The notes beneath the pieces are model-generated. The model was not told the DNA's origin and did not search any database. It saw nothing but the letters and a program-made list of their open reading frames with translations. Source: Bacillus sp. ISL-55 (GTDB taxonomy: Bacteria > Bacillota > Bacilli > Bacillales > Cytobacillaceae). From it: a stretch of DNA of 64,000 bases. Positions 19,227 through 28,012 of this stretch are shown here, in pieces. Position 1 is the first letter of the stretch. Every line of letters begins with the position of its first letter. Made by a program: the position numbers and the translations under genes. Where the stretch lies: assembly GCF_018613155.1 (NCBI RefSeq), contig NZ_JAGGQU010000009.1:113734-177733 (forward strand), given 5' to 3'.

Positions 19227-20051
19227 CTATGAAAAAGTCGTCCTCATGGCAAGTTCTGTCATCACAAGCATAGCTTGATAGGCTTCAAGAATGTCCTTAG
19301 CCTGATAGCGGACAATTGTGGTCCCTTCTTCAATTTCTGTTCCGGGCATCAAATTTGCCCACTCTGCTTGTCCATAATTGGCAAATTCAATCCTTAGCAC
19401 AGGATTCTCAGGCGGAGTAAGCGGTTTCACTTTGTCCTTGTTTTTAATAGCCAACTCAGTTTTCTCTGCAAGCAGTTCACCCGCTTTCACTGGTGTTAAA
19501 GATTTTGCCGCAGACCTTGAAATTGACTGTTTAACTACAGCAGTTGTAATGTTAGGAATCAATGACTCTGCTTCTCGGGCAGCCCCATCGTCTCCTGCCA
19601 CCATGATAACAGGTACCCCATAATGACCTGCTACGTAAGCGTTGAATCCAAGCTCGCCAATTTGAACATCATTGATCCACATATGGCGAACACCGAAAAT
19701 CATCGAATGCGACATCACTCCGCTCATCGATGCCCTGGCATGGTATCCGACAAATACTGCTCCTCCAAAGCTGTCATCCAATCCCTGGACCATTGAAAAT
19801 GGCTTTACATCTCCGGTAATCAACTGGGTTTCCGGATGAAGATCCTCTATTAGTAGGTTGTTCATTTTGGAATGGCTATCATTGACAATGACTTCCTGGC
19901 AGCCAGTCTTAAATGCTTTCTCAATCACATAGTTCGCTTCCTGTGTCATGATTTTCCTGCCGCGATCATAATTGTGCTTTGAAGAGTCAACATGGGTATG
20001 GTCGACCAGACCAGTAATCCCTTCCATGTCCACTGATATGTACAGTTTCAT
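19227..20051 (-). CDS. dppA: D-aminopeptidase DppA
   Basis: At 274 residues it has the length of B. subtilis DppA, and every metal or catalytic position known for that enzyme is present at the same number: Asp8, Glu10, His60, His104, His115 and Glu133. It is a zinc D-amino-acid peptidase, acting in the cytosol on D-Ala-containing peptides. It is the first gene of the operon. A TTGACA-like -35 (minus strand, at 20177-20182) lies in the leader, but no convincing -10 follows. By analogy the locus would answer to CodY, yet I saw no good CodY box. Confidence 0.93.
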   Translation of the reverse strand: MKLYISVDMEGITGLVDHTHVDSSKHNYDRGRKIMTQEANYVIEKAFKTGCQEVIVNDSHSKMNNLLIEDLHPETQLITGDVKPFSMVQGLDDSFGGAVFVGYHARASMSGVMSHSMIFGVRHMWINDVQIGELGFNAYVAGHYGVPVIMVAGDDGAAREAESLIPNITTAVVKQSISRSAAKSLTPVKAGELLAEKTELAIKNKDKVKPLTPPENPVLRIEFANYGQAEWANLMPGTEIEEGTTIVRYQAKDILEAYQAMLVMTELAMRTTFS

Positions 20052-20319
20052 TTTTACCCAACTTTCTATGAATAATTATCTTAAAATTATAAATAATAAA
20101 TCTACCAACCGCAACCTTTTTTCCTATTAATTTCTGTTATTACAAGGAAATAGGAGATTTGTCACTGGTATTAAAATGTCAATAATATTATCAAATGAAT
20201 AATATTAGCAAAATGGGAAATGAGTAAAATTATAAAAAATTAGGATTTAAAGTTCATTTTCTCGTACCCGCAGGAGTTTTTAAACCGTTTTTTCAAGATA
20301 ATGGTTTTGAGCAGAAGAA

Positions 20320-20342
20320 AAGAGCGCAAAAATATGCGCTCT
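20320..20342 (-). terminator. terminator of the NUDIX gene
   Basis: AGAGCGCA (20321-20328) pairs with TGCGCTCT (20335-20342) and is followed on the minus strand by TTTTCTTC. The stem overlaps the last codon region of the NUDIX gene. Confidence 0.7.
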
Positions 20343-20970
20343 ACTCGTTGAGATTATATTGTTCCATTAATTCAATAAAATGGGTCAGCACCTTTGCTGT
20401 AAGTCCCCAAATCACCTTGTCGTTCGTGCGATAGAAATATTCATCCATCGTTCTTGTTTGCCAATTGTAATTCTCGCCGCCTATGATCAAGTCGAAAGGA
20501 AAACCATCTTCTGGTTCCACTTGAAAGTTGATTTTATAACTGTCCGGCTGGTTCTTTTTAAAGAAAGACAGAGGAACAGTGAATACTTCCCCTACTTCCG
20601 CTTCGTTAGGAATGAGGTTGTTTAAATTACTTATTCTCCCCACAAAAGGGTAGATAATTGTTCCGAATGCAGACACCATGTAATCCAAAGGAAAAACATC
20701 AATAATCTCGCTTTCCCTTATCCCGAGTTCTTCCGACGTTTCTCTGACCGCTGCTTTTTGGGGATCCTCTCCCACTTCTATCTTCCCGCCCGGGAAACAG
20801 ACCTCACCAGGCTGTCTTCTCATCTTTAGGGAACGTACCTCGAATAAAATATGGGCTTCACCATGAACTTCCACTAACGGCAGCAACACTGCGAATTTGA
20901 TGAATTTTTCATGGCCCAAAATTGAGGGTGTCCGCCCCAATAAAGTATTTGCTATCTGATTTATATTCAT
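20341..20970 (-). CDS. NUDIX hydrolase, CoA pyrophosphatase type
   Basis: This 209-residue protein contains a full Nudix box, GGKIEVGEDPQK then AAVRETSEELGI, near residues 61-84. Just before it is the RSLKMRRQPGEVCFPGG segment that marks the CoA pyrophosphatase (NudL/YeaB) subgroup. These enzymes cleave CoA to 4'-phosphopantetheine and 3',5'-ADP. The start at ATG 20970 has AGGGAGAG upstream with rather long spacing. It stands alone between the dpp locus and a repeat-rich gap. Confidence 0.85.
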   Translation of the reverse strand: MNINQIANTLLGRTPSILGHEKFIKFAVLLPLVEVHGEAHILFEVRSLKMRRQPGEVCFPGGKIEVGEDPQKAAVRETSEELGIRESEIIDVFPLDYMVSAFGTIIYPFVGRISNLNNLIPNEAEVGEVFTVPLSFFKKNQPDSYKINFQVEPEDGFPFDLIIGGENYNWQTRTMDEYFYRTNDKVIWGLTAKVLTHFIELMEQYNLNE

Positions 20971-21042
20971 TATTGGACATCCACTCTCCCTTTAAAAGTA
21001 TGTACTTTCATTGTATTATGAAAAACCAATGAAAATAAAGGA

Positions 21043-21161
21043 AATGGCTCTTTTTAGATGATACTTATTGGTGACATCATTCATTCGGATTTTAATAACA
21101 TAGTATTGAGGAGTTGGATTAGAGACGCGAGTTCCCTGATTTAGAAAAATAAAGAGCCATT
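21043..21161. repeat. inverted-repeat-bounded intergenic element
   Basis: A perfect 11-bp inverted repeat, AATGGCTCTTT (21043-21053) with AAAGAGCCATT (21151-21161), bounds 97 bases with no reading frame of note. It resembles the layout of the element at 763-855. It may be a non-autonomous mobile remnant. Confidence 0.4.
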
Positions 21162-21166
21162 CAGCT

Positions 21167-21374
21167 CGATTGGTGACCTAAATTTCCTGTTCCTTGAAAA
21201 ACAAGGCACCAATAAGCCCGATTGATGACCTAAATTTCCTGTTCCTTGAAAAACAGGGCACCAATAAACCCGATTGGTGACCTAAATTTCCTGTTCCTTG
21301 AAAAACAGGGCACCAATAAACCCGATTGATGACCTAAATTTCTGTTCCTTGAAAAAACAGGGCACCAATAAGCC
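21167..21374. repeat. 52-bp tandem repeat, four copies
   Basis: Units begin at 21167, 21219, 21271 and 21323, and they differ at only a few positions. Each has outer arms ATTGGTG and CACCAAT plus an inner CCTGTT/AACAGG pair, so a transcript would fold into one long hairpin per unit. No coding sense is apparent. Together with the element at 21043 it fills the gap from 20971 to 21453, downstream of the small gene at 21454-21600. Confidence 0.9.
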
Positions 21375-21453
21375 ATTTCACTGAAAAGCTCTGCAACCGT
21401 GTGAATGCAAAGTAAAAGACAGCGACGATTTGCCGCTGCCCTTAAATCTCGTA

Positions 21454-21600
21454 TCAACCAGATGCCCGTCCCTTGATCGCCTTATATGCAATCAAGATAA
21501 TTCCGATTACGAGGAGTATATGGATGATTCCGCCGGCAATCTCAAAAATCAGTCCGAGCAACCAGAGTACCAGCAATATTCCTGCTATTGTCCATAACAT
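21454..21600 (-). CDS. lmo0937-family small membrane protein
   Basis: A 48-residue product, starting MLWTIAGILLVLWLLGLIFE, with two hydrophobic helices separated by AGGIIH and a basic end KAIKGRASG. It fits the lmo0937 (DUF5670-like) family of tiny stress-associated membrane proteins. AAAGGAGAGG precedes ATG 21600. A near-perfect sigma-B promoter lies 40-65 bases upstream. Molecular role unknown. Confidence 0.85.
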   Translation of the reverse strand: MLWTIAGILLVLWLLGLIFEIAGGIIHILLVIGIILIAYKAIKGRASG

Positions 21601-21639
21601 TCGAATCCTCTCCTTTCTTGTTGTTTTCTTGGTTAAAGT

Positions 21640-21665
21640 TTACCCTTTTGTTAATTCTATTAAAC
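21640..21665 (-). promoter_or_regulatory. sigma-B promoter candidate
   Basis: On the minus strand the sequence is GTTTAA, 14 bases, GGGTAA, against the consensus GTTTAA-N12-14-GGGTAT. It sits just upstream of the small membrane protein gene at 21454-21600, a type of gene often in the general stress regulon. Confidence 0.65.
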
Positions 21666-21766
21666 AAGATGCCTCCTCACCTTCCTGCTATTGAAATATT
21701 TGATACTTAATGGTCCATATGTAACACTTAACTTATACTATCTTTTTTAAGTCAGGAGAAATTGCC

Positions 21767-22552
21767 ATGGGACACTTCAAGATTTTATTTCTGGACATAG
21801 ACGGAACGATTTTAAGACCCGATGATACCATTGAGGACTCTACGAAGACAGCCATCATTGAAATGAAGAGGCAAGATATTGAAGTGGTTTTGGCCACAGG
21901 ACGTCCTCTCCATGAGATATCTGAACTTGCAGAGGAACTTCAAATCTCTTCTTATATTGGATATAACGGGGCACTGGGAATTTATGAAGGCGAAACGATT
22001 TTTGCCGAACCAATGCAATCTGAGGATGCAAAATACATATTGGATGTGGCAGCCGCTAATGGCCATGAAGTTGTTTGTTATACGAATGATAAAAATTACT
22101 TGACCAATTTGGAATCAGAATCGGTACAAGCCTTTCTCAAGCAATTCCATTTGCGGCAAAATGCAACATTCACAGAAGGTATGATTGATGAAATTCTTGG
22201 CATGACAATCATCACTGCTGGAAATAAAGGAGATTCACTATACAAATTCAAGAATGGAATCCATTTGTCACAAGTGAATGTTGAGGGTATGCAGCATTGC
22301 TACGATGTGATTCGTGATCATGTTAATAAAGGTATTGGTGTCGAATTCCTTTTGAATAAACTGGGAATTAAACGTGAAGAGTCAATTGCCTTCGGAGACG
22401 GAATGAATGACCGGGAAATGCTGGCAAGTGCAGGTGAAGGGTTCGCGATGGGCAATGCGCATCCTGACCTGCTTCAATATGCTAAACATAAGACAACTGC
22501 TGTCACAAATTCGGGCATTTACAATGGATTAAAATCGCTTGGATTATTATGA
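21767..22552 (+). CDS. HAD-superfamily sugar-phosphatase, Cof type
   Basis: A 261-residue HAD IIB (Cof) hydrolase. The nucleophile loop FLDIDGTI is at residues 8-15, motif II VLATGR at about 41-46 and the motif III/IV block AFGDGMNDREML at about 208-219. Such enzymes dephosphorylate sugar phosphates, FMN or PLP with broad range. The cap domain is on the short side. Start ATG 21767 follows AGGAGAAATTGCC. It is convergent with the FNT channel gene and shares its terminator. Confidence 0.88.
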   Translation: MGHFKILFLDIDGTILRPDDTIEDSTKTAIIEMKRQDIEVVLATGRPLHEISELAEELQISSYIGYNGALGIYEGETIFAEPMQSEDAKYILDVAAANGHEVVCYTNDKNYLTNLESESVQAFLKQFHLRQNATFTEGMIDEILGMTIITAGNKGDSLYKFKNGIHLSQVNVEGMQHCYDVIRDHVNKGIGVEFLLNKLGIKREESIAFGDGMNDREMLASAGEGFAMGNAHPDLLQYAKHKTTAVTNSGIYNGLKSLGLL

Positions 22553-22570
22553 AATAAGCCCATGACATAA

Positions 22571-22601
22571 AAATGGAACCTCTTCCGAAGAGGTTCCATT
22601 T
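22571..22601. terminator. bidirectional intrinsic terminator
   Basis: AAATGGAACCTCTTC (22571-22585) pairs with GAAGAGGTTCCATTT (22587-22601), with T-runs on both sides. It serves the convergent HAD and FNT genes. Confidence 0.85.
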
Positions 22602-23441
22602 TTATTTACCAGCTGCACGTTTTTTTGCGCTTGCCTTTGAAAATTGATCCTCAGGCTGTGCAGCAGGCTTTGTTAAGCTGTCCTTATAACTCATCCAATA
22701 AATCAAAGCTACGAAGACTCCTCCGCCAACTGCATTCCCTAAATAAACAGGTACAAAGTTGGCAAAGTATGCACCCCAGGTATAATATCCAGCAAAAATC
22801 GCTGCCGGGATGACGAACATGTTTGCGACGACGTGTTGGAAGCCGATTGCTACAAAGCCCATAATCGGAAACCAGATCGCCAAAACCTTTCCTGTCATAT
22901 CGGATGCTCCATATGAAAGCCAAACTGCCAAACTAACAAGCCAGTTACAGCCAATACCTGAGAAAAATGCCGCCCAGAAGCCAGCATCAAGTTTTGCCCC
23001 AGCTACAGCGACTGTTTTATCAAGATATGGACCTGTATCGGTCAAGCCGACTATATGTCCAAAAAAATAAGCTACAAAAAGCGCTCCTATAAAGTTACTT
23101 AGAGTAATCCAGAACCAATTTTTCAATAGCATCTTTACTGTTACTTTCTTCGCAAGACTGGCCATTGAAATGGCCGTCATATTTCCCGTCAACAGTTCTC
23201 CTCCAGCAAGAAGGATCAATATCAGGCCAAGAGGAAATACCGAGGCACCCAGGAATGTTCCAAACGTCCCCCACTCGTGCGGCAAATTCGCGATTACCCT
23301 GATGTCCAAGAGATAGCCTATAGCAATAAAAGCCCCTCCCAGGAATCCCAGTGCAAGCATGTTCTTTACGGGCATAGCAGCCTTGTAGGTGCCTGAATCA
23401 ATGGTCACTTGAGCAATTTCCTGGGGTTTTCGAAATGCCAA
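22602..23441 (-). CDS. formate/nitrite transporter (FNT) family channel
   Basis: A 279-residue FocA/NirC-type channel with six predicted helices and the family loops. It has GGELLTGNM near residue 85, the broken-helix L-N-F pattern at SNFIGAL, and GFQHVVANM near 200. It moves formate, nitrite or a related small anion across the membrane. The TTG start at 23441 is preceded by CAGGAGGAATTTGAA. No formate dehydrogenase or nitrite reductase gene is adjacent, so the anion cannot be assigned. Confidence 0.9.
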   Translation of the reverse strand: MAFRKPQEIAQVTIDSGTYKAAMPVKNMLALGFLGGAFIAIGYLLDIRVIANLPHEWGTFGTFLGASVFPLGLILILLAGGELLTGNMTAISMASLAKKVTVKMLLKNWFWITLSNFIGALFVAYFFGHIVGLTDTGPYLDKTVAVAGAKLDAGFWAAFFSGIGCNWLVSLAVWLSYGASDMTGKVLAIWFPIMGFVAIGFQHVVANMFVIPAAIFAGYYTWGAYFANFVPVYLGNAVGGGVFVALIYWMSYKDSLTKPAAQPEDQFSKASAKKRAAGK

Positions 23442-23662
23442 TTCAAATTCCTCCTGTTCTTAAGATGCATTTTTAAATCTGGCTATTGAAGATTTCTTTA
23501 ATGGCTTAATTCCCCTTTGTCCAACAACAAAACAGTCTTTTAATCTTTTTGCCATTTTTTTATCAACAACATTTCTTATTGATACCATACCGATGTGTAA
23601 AAACCTAAAGGAGAACTCTACATGTTGAGAAATCATTAGCAAGTTTTCACGCCTAAAAAATA

Positions 23663-23708
23663 ACAAAAAGGGTGCCCAAAAGCTTGTACTTTTTGGCCAC
23701 CCTTTTTG
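23663..23708 (-). terminator. terminator of the aspartase gene
   Basis: ACAAAAAGGGTG-type arms pair across 23663-23708, with the inner bases partly paired and a T-rich tail. It lies right after the aspA stop at 23712. The 23442-23660 stretch holds no gene that I trust. Confidence 0.65.
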
Positions 23709-23711
23709 TAA

Positions 23712-25136
23712 TCAGTCTTTATTCAACAATTCTTCCCCTGCTATTCCGGGGTTTGTCATTTCATATGGATTCAGGATTAAATCGAGCTCTTCTTCCGTCA
23801 GGACGTCGTAAGCAAGGCAAAGTTCCCTTACTGACTTTCCTGTCAGAATTGCCTCTCTCGCTATTCTCGACACCGCTTCATAACCTAAGTGCGGATTGAC
23901 AGCAGTTATGACGCCGACACTTCTCTCAACATCCTTCTCAAGCTTCTCTTTGTTCGCTTCAATTCCAACGAGGCAATGATCAGTGAAAACCTTGAACCCA
24001 TTGTTCATGATGCTGATTGATTGGATCAGGTTGAAAATCAGGACAGGCTCCATGACATTTAACTCGAGCTGGCCCGCTTCGGAAGCCAGACAAATTGTAT
24101 GGTCATTTCCAATAACCTGGAAAGCAACCTGGTTGATGACTTCAGGCATAACCGGATTCACCTTGCCAGGCATGATGGATGAGCCTGGCTGTCTTGAAGG
24201 AAGGAAAATCTCGTTAAAGCCTACTCGAGGTCCGGAAGCCATCAAGCGTAAGTCATTGGCTATTTTCGACATATTCATCATGCACACTTTTAAGGCCGCT
24301 GAAACTGTCGTATACGCATCCGTATTTTGTGTCGCATCCACTAAATGGTCGGCATTTTTCAATGGATACCCACTGATTTCAGATAGGTGATGAACAACAT
24401 TTTTAATATATTTAGGATTGGCATTTAACCCGGTCCCTACTGCAGTTGCCCCCATGTTAACTTCAAACAGGTGGCCGCGGGTATGCTTGATTCTATCTAT
24501 ATCCCGTTCGATTACCCGGGTATATGCTTCGAATTCCTGGCCAAGGCGGATTGGAACAGCATCCTGTAAGTGTGTTCGGCCCATTTTGATGACAGCATCA
24601 AATTCCCTTGCTTTTTGCGAGAAAACATCGCGCATGATTTGCATAGTATCCAATAGCTTGTCCAAAAGCGATAGGACAGAAATATGCATCGCTGTAGGAA
24701 ATGCATCATTCGTCGATTGAGCCATGTTCACATGTGAGTTGGGGCTTAAAGTGAAATAATCCCCTTTCTCTTCACCAAGCAATTCCAGCGCGCGGTTCGC
24801 AATTACTTCATTCGTGTTCATGTTGATTGAGGTCCCAGCTCCCCCTTGAATTGGATCAACGATGAACTGTTCATGCCACTGGCCCTGGATTATTTCATCA
24901 GCCGCTTTTACAATGACCTCTCCAAGTCCGCCGTAAAGCCTTCCTGTTTCCATATTGGCAAGTGCCGCAGCTTTTTTTACCATGGCCATCGCCTTTATAA
25001 GTTCACTATGTATTCTATATCCTGTTATCGGGAAGTTTTCAACAGCCCTTAAAGTTTGAATGCCATAATACGCATCCGCTAAAACTTCCTTCGTACCCAG
25101 AAAATCCTTTTCAATACGGACTTTTACCTCAGACAT
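23712..25136 (-). CDS. aspA: aspartate ammonia-lyase
   Basis: The 474-residue enzyme has the fumarase/aspartase signature GSSIMPGKVNP near residue 320, whose Ser is the catalytic base. The upstream segments GRTHLQDAVPI near 190 and TSINMNTNEV near 105 bind substrate. It interconverts L-aspartate with fumarate and ammonia. The length equals that of B. subtilis AnsB, but here there is no asparaginase gene beside it. GGAGGGGTAGAACAA precedes ATG 25136. Confidence 0.92.
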   Translation of the reverse strand: MSEVKVRIEKDFLGTKEVLADAYYGIQTLRAVENFPITGYRIHSELIKAMAMVKKAAALANMETGRLYGGLGEVIVKAADEIIQGQWHEQFIVDPIQGGAGTSINMNTNEVIANRALELLGEEKGDYFTLSPNSHVNMAQSTNDAFPTAMHISVLSLLDKLLDTMQIMRDVFSQKAREFDAVIKMGRTHLQDAVPIRLGQEFEAYTRVIERDIDRIKHTRGHLFEVNMGATAVGTGLNANPKYIKNVVHHLSEISGYPLKNADHLVDATQNTDAYTTVSAALKVCMMNMSKIANDLRLMASGPRVGFNEIFLPSRQPGSSIMPGKVNPVMPEVINQVAFQVIGNDHTICLASEAGQLELNVMEPVLIFNLIQSISIMNNGFKVFTDHCLVGIEANKEKLEKDVERSVGVITAVNPHLGYEAVSRIAREAILTGKSVRELCLAYDVLTEEELDLILNPYEMTNPGIAGEELLNKD

Positions 25137-25467
25137 TTGTTCTACCCCTCCAAAAAGCGTGAAATTTCGTAATCAACCCAAATTTTGTATTGCGGGAAAT
25201 CATCTTCCGACAATCTTCTGCAACTTTTAGTCCCCCTTAGCCTAAATATCAGCCTACATGACTATTGTAAATCAAAAAGAAGAATTCATCACGACAAATC
25301 CGCATTTTCCTAAACCAAGTTTGCGAAAACTGTATGATTTCTGGTTGTTATGCTGAAACTCCACTACTTTTGAGAGCTTTTGTCACGATGCAGGAAAACA
25401 GGAATGTTCTTGCTGAATTGTAATAGGACATCGAATTAATCATAAACCAAAACAGAAAGGAATGTGC
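25137..25467. other. divergent intergenic region without a visible gene
   Basis: These 331 bases separate aspA (minus) from the MerR/DUF3967 gene (plus). No open frame with a ribosome site, no strong hairpin and no clear operator were seen. It should hold both promoters. Confidence 0.5.
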
Positions 25468-26718
25468 ATGATGACTGACACTCAATTCATGAAGGCATAC
25501 ACAATCAAAGAGGTGTCCAAGAAAATAAATGTTCCGTCAGGCACCATTAGACAATGGGAAAAAGATCTTGCGGGACTGCTGATTGTCCCAAGAACAAAAC
25601 AAGGTGCAAGATTTTATACGGATATAGAAATAGACCAACTGATGAAGATAAAGCAAATGCGAGATAAAAATCTAAGCAAAGAAATGATTCGGGATCTCTT
25701 ACAGAGACATAAAAGTTCTGCTGCGGTTTCCGATCAAACTCCACATGAAAACAGCCTTACTGTAAAGCCGAATGTGCCAGCTGCTTCTCCGACAGCCAGC
25801 TCAAATGATTTTGATACTTTTATGTTGGCAATGGAACAATATAAAGAGTCCTTGCTTGAAGAAGTAAAAGCAGAGATCAGGAACGGCATTCGAAAGGAAG
25901 TACTGGAGGAAGTAAAAAAGGAAATCTCTAAAGGCACTTTTACAACAGTAAAAACCCTTTCCGATTCTATCTATAAAACAGGAGAAAAAACCAATGAACA
26001 TATTATGGTGCTGTCTGAAACAGTTGCCAAGAGCTCGGAAGATAGTTCCGAACGTCTCGGAACGATATCTTCAGAGCTTACGAATGTTTCGAAAGGTACT
26101 TCCGAAATTAGTACGAACCTTGCAAAAGTTTCAAAAGGTACGACAGAAATGTTCAGCAAGCTTTCAGATTCTGTAACCAAAGCTTCTCAGGGTACGACTG
26201 AAAAAATTACGAAGCTGACCGAGAGTGTTGCGAAGGTTTCAAAAGGTACTTCCGAAAAAATAAATGCACTATCCGGCAGTCTTTCGAATGTCTCGAAGGG
26301 TACTTCCGAACGAATTGCAACTTTGACATCCAGTTTGACAAAAACCTCAAAAGGCACGAATGAAAAAATTGTTAATTTAGAGAGCACAGTTAATAAGCTA
26401 TCATCCGGTACAAATAAGGAATTATCACTTTTGGCAAAACGCCTGAATGAGACAACCGAGACAGTTTCTGAAGAGTTTAAAATACTTGCGGATTATGTTT
26501 CAAATAGTCGCGAGACAACAAATCAGGAACTTTCGAATTTAAACCAGGTCATCAATCAGGAACGAGATTATTTTGTCCGCACCCTTCAAAGTGAACGTGA
26601 AGAATTACGCCGGGAGATCAGGCAGCGGGACGAGATGTTTAAAAATATGGTCGATAGCTTCAGGGAGACGGCAGCTTCGAAACAAACAAAACGCAATTGG
26701 TGGAAAGTTTGGAAGTAG
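25468..26718 (+). CDS. MerR-type HTH protein with 18-residue repeats and DUF3967-like C-terminus
   Basis: The 416-residue protein has a MerR-like winged helix (YTIKEVSKKINVPSGTIRQW, residues 10-29, extending to about 80). A charged helix lies at about 115-160. At least six 18-residue repeats around residues 205-330 have the core VSKGTSEKI. A long coiled coil ends in the basic, Trp-rich tail RNWWKVWK. The tail and the MerR head are typical of DUF3967 proteins, best known from plasmids and integrative elements. Of three nearby ATGs, 25468 is best spaced from AAAGGA. It could be a DNA- and membrane-tethering protein like RacA. That is inference. Confidence 0.75.
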   Translation: MMTDTQFMKAYTIKEVSKKINVPSGTIRQWEKDLAGLLIVPRTKQGARFYTDIEIDQLMKIKQMRDKNLSKEMIRDLLQRHKSSAAVSDQTPHENSLTVKPNVPAASPTASSNDFDTFMLAMEQYKESLLEEVKAEIRNGIRKEVLEEVKKEISKGTFTTVKTLSDSIYKTGEKTNEHIMVLSETVAKSSEDSSERLGTISSELTNVSKGTSEISTNLAKVSKGTTEMFSKLSDSVTKASQGTTEKITKLTESVAKVSKGTSEKINALSGSLSNVSKGTSERIATLTSSLTKTSKGTNEKIVNLESTVNKLSSGTNKELSLLAKRLNETTETVSEEFKILADYVSNSRETTNQELSNLNQVINQERDYFVRTLQSEREELRREIRQRDEMFKNMVDSFRETAASKQTKRNWWKVWK

Positions 26719-26837
26719 TTTTCTTTTTTAATGACATATAACTTGTAAAGATGTAAATAATATTGACACTTAAGAACCACCCGTTTTACAGATCTCCATT
26801 TAGCATGGCAGAAATACTCTTGGGAGGGAAATTGGAG

Positions 26838-27731
26838 ATGTTGAGATATTTTCGCTGGATGGCAATAACAGCATTGGTCATTTACTTATCAGGAGCACAA
26901 TCAGATATTGCTATAGCGAAGGTCTCCTCAGATTACGGGCAAATAAAAGCAATCAACATCTCTCATCGTGGTGCTTCAGGCCATGCCCCTGAACATACAT
27001 TACAGGCTTATGAACTTGGGAATGTCATGAATGGCGATTACATTGAAATCGATCTTCAAATGACGAAAGATGGAGAATTAATTGCGCTGCATGACGAAAC
27101 AATTGACCGGACTACGGAGAAAAAGGGCCTGGTTAAAAATCTTACTCTAAAGGATATAAAGAAACTTGATGCAGGATCCTGGTTTAATGAGGCTTTCCCT
27201 GAAAAAATGAGTATCGAATATTCGGGGCTTCAAATCCCTACCCTGCGAGAGGTGCTTGATAGGTTCGGTCCAGACTCGAAGTTTTTCATAGAAACCAAAT
27301 CGCCTGAAGTGTATCCTGGAATGGAAGAAAAACTAATAAATATACTGAATGAATACAATCTAACCGGTGCCAATAATACATTCGGAAATGTTGTTGTTCA
27401 ATCGTTCAGTATAGAAAGTTTAAAGAAAGTCCACCAATTAGATGAGTCGATTCCATTGGTCCAGCTGTTGTCCTACTACACCCCAGCGATCATCACCGAT
27501 ACTGAAGTAAGCAAAATCAAAGAATATGCAGTTGGGGTTGGATTGCATTATACGGCAACAAGTCCCGGCTATATTAAAAAGGTCACAGATTCCGGTTTAA
27601 TGGTTTTCCCTTATACAGTCAATGAAAAGGAAGATATGAACATGCTTCTGGATTGGGGAGTCACAGGAATGTTTACTAATTATCCTGACCGATTAGACCA
27701 AGTCATACAAAGCAGATCACTTGAGAACTAG
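26838..27731 (+). CDS. secreted glycerophosphodiester phosphodiesterase
   Basis: A 297-residue GDPD-family protein. A signal peptide or anchor occupies residues 1-27 and is followed by the hallmark ISHRGASGHAPEHT near residues 43-56, the metal ligands in YIEIDLQMTKDG near 73 and the LHDETIDRT block near 88. The family hydrolyses glycerophosphodiesters, or the glycerol-phosphate units of teichoic acid, outside the cell. The frame is open from 26763, but GGGAGGG upstream of ATG 26838 and the signal peptide select the later start. Confidence 0.88.
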   Translation: MLRYFRWMAITALVIYLSGAQSDIAIAKVSSDYGQIKAINISHRGASGHAPEHTLQAYELGNVMNGDYIEIDLQMTKDGELIALHDETIDRTTEKKGLVKNLTLKDIKKLDAGSWFNEAFPEKMSIEYSGLQIPTLREVLDRFGPDSKFFIETKSPEVYPGMEEKLINILNEYNLTGANNTFGNVVVQSFSIESLKKVHQLDESIPLVQLLSYYTPAIITDTEVSKIKEYAVGVGLHYTATSPGYIKKVTDSGLMVFPYTVNEKEDMNMLLDWGVTGMFTNYPDRLDQVIQSRSLEN

Positions 27732-27744
27732 CAATGCTCAAAAT

Positions 27745-27770
27745 ACAAAGCTGCCTTTTGGCAGCTTTGT
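27745..27770 (+). terminator. intrinsic terminator
   Basis: ACAAAGCTGCC (27745-27755) pairs with GGCAGCTTTGT (27760-27770), followed by TGTTCCC. It closes the GDPD gene. Confidence 0.75.
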
Positions 27771-27797
27771 TGTTCCCTTAATAATGAAACTTGTTTT

Positions 27798-27998
27798 AAA
27801 TGCACCTTTATTAGTAATGAACCTCCCGCATAAGGGCCTCTTTTAAGACTAAACGCACCCTTATAGGTAATGAACTTCCTGCATAAGGGTCTCTTTATCG
27901 ACTAAATGCACCCTTATACGTAATGAATTTCCCACATAAGGGTCTCTTTAACGTTAAATGCACGCTATGCCTTGGGAAATTCACTCATGAGGGCTTAT
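27798..27998. repeat. 53-bp tandem repeat, three copies plus a degenerate one
   Basis: Units start at 27798, 27851 and 27904, and a decayed unit starts at 27956. Each contains CACCCTTAT and ATAAGGGT arms that can pair within the unit. The array lies between the convergent ends of the GDPD and PPOX genes. Its arms and period resemble the array at 52212. Confidence 0.85.
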
Positions 27999-28012
27999 TA
28001 ATTGGCATCTTC

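Noticed and set aside
20052-20340. CodY box upstream of dppA
   Set aside because: The best match to the CodY consensus by eye had six mismatches in 15, too weak to call although CodY control is likely by analogy.
21230-21457. 75-residue minus-strand frame with internal peptide repeats
   Set aside because: It is the translation of the 52-bp array, has no ribosome site, and the unit length is not a multiple of three.
23460-23666. 68-residue minus-strand frame between the FNT channel and aspA terminator
   Set aside because: No ribosome binding site, odd composition, and it ends without relation to any signal.
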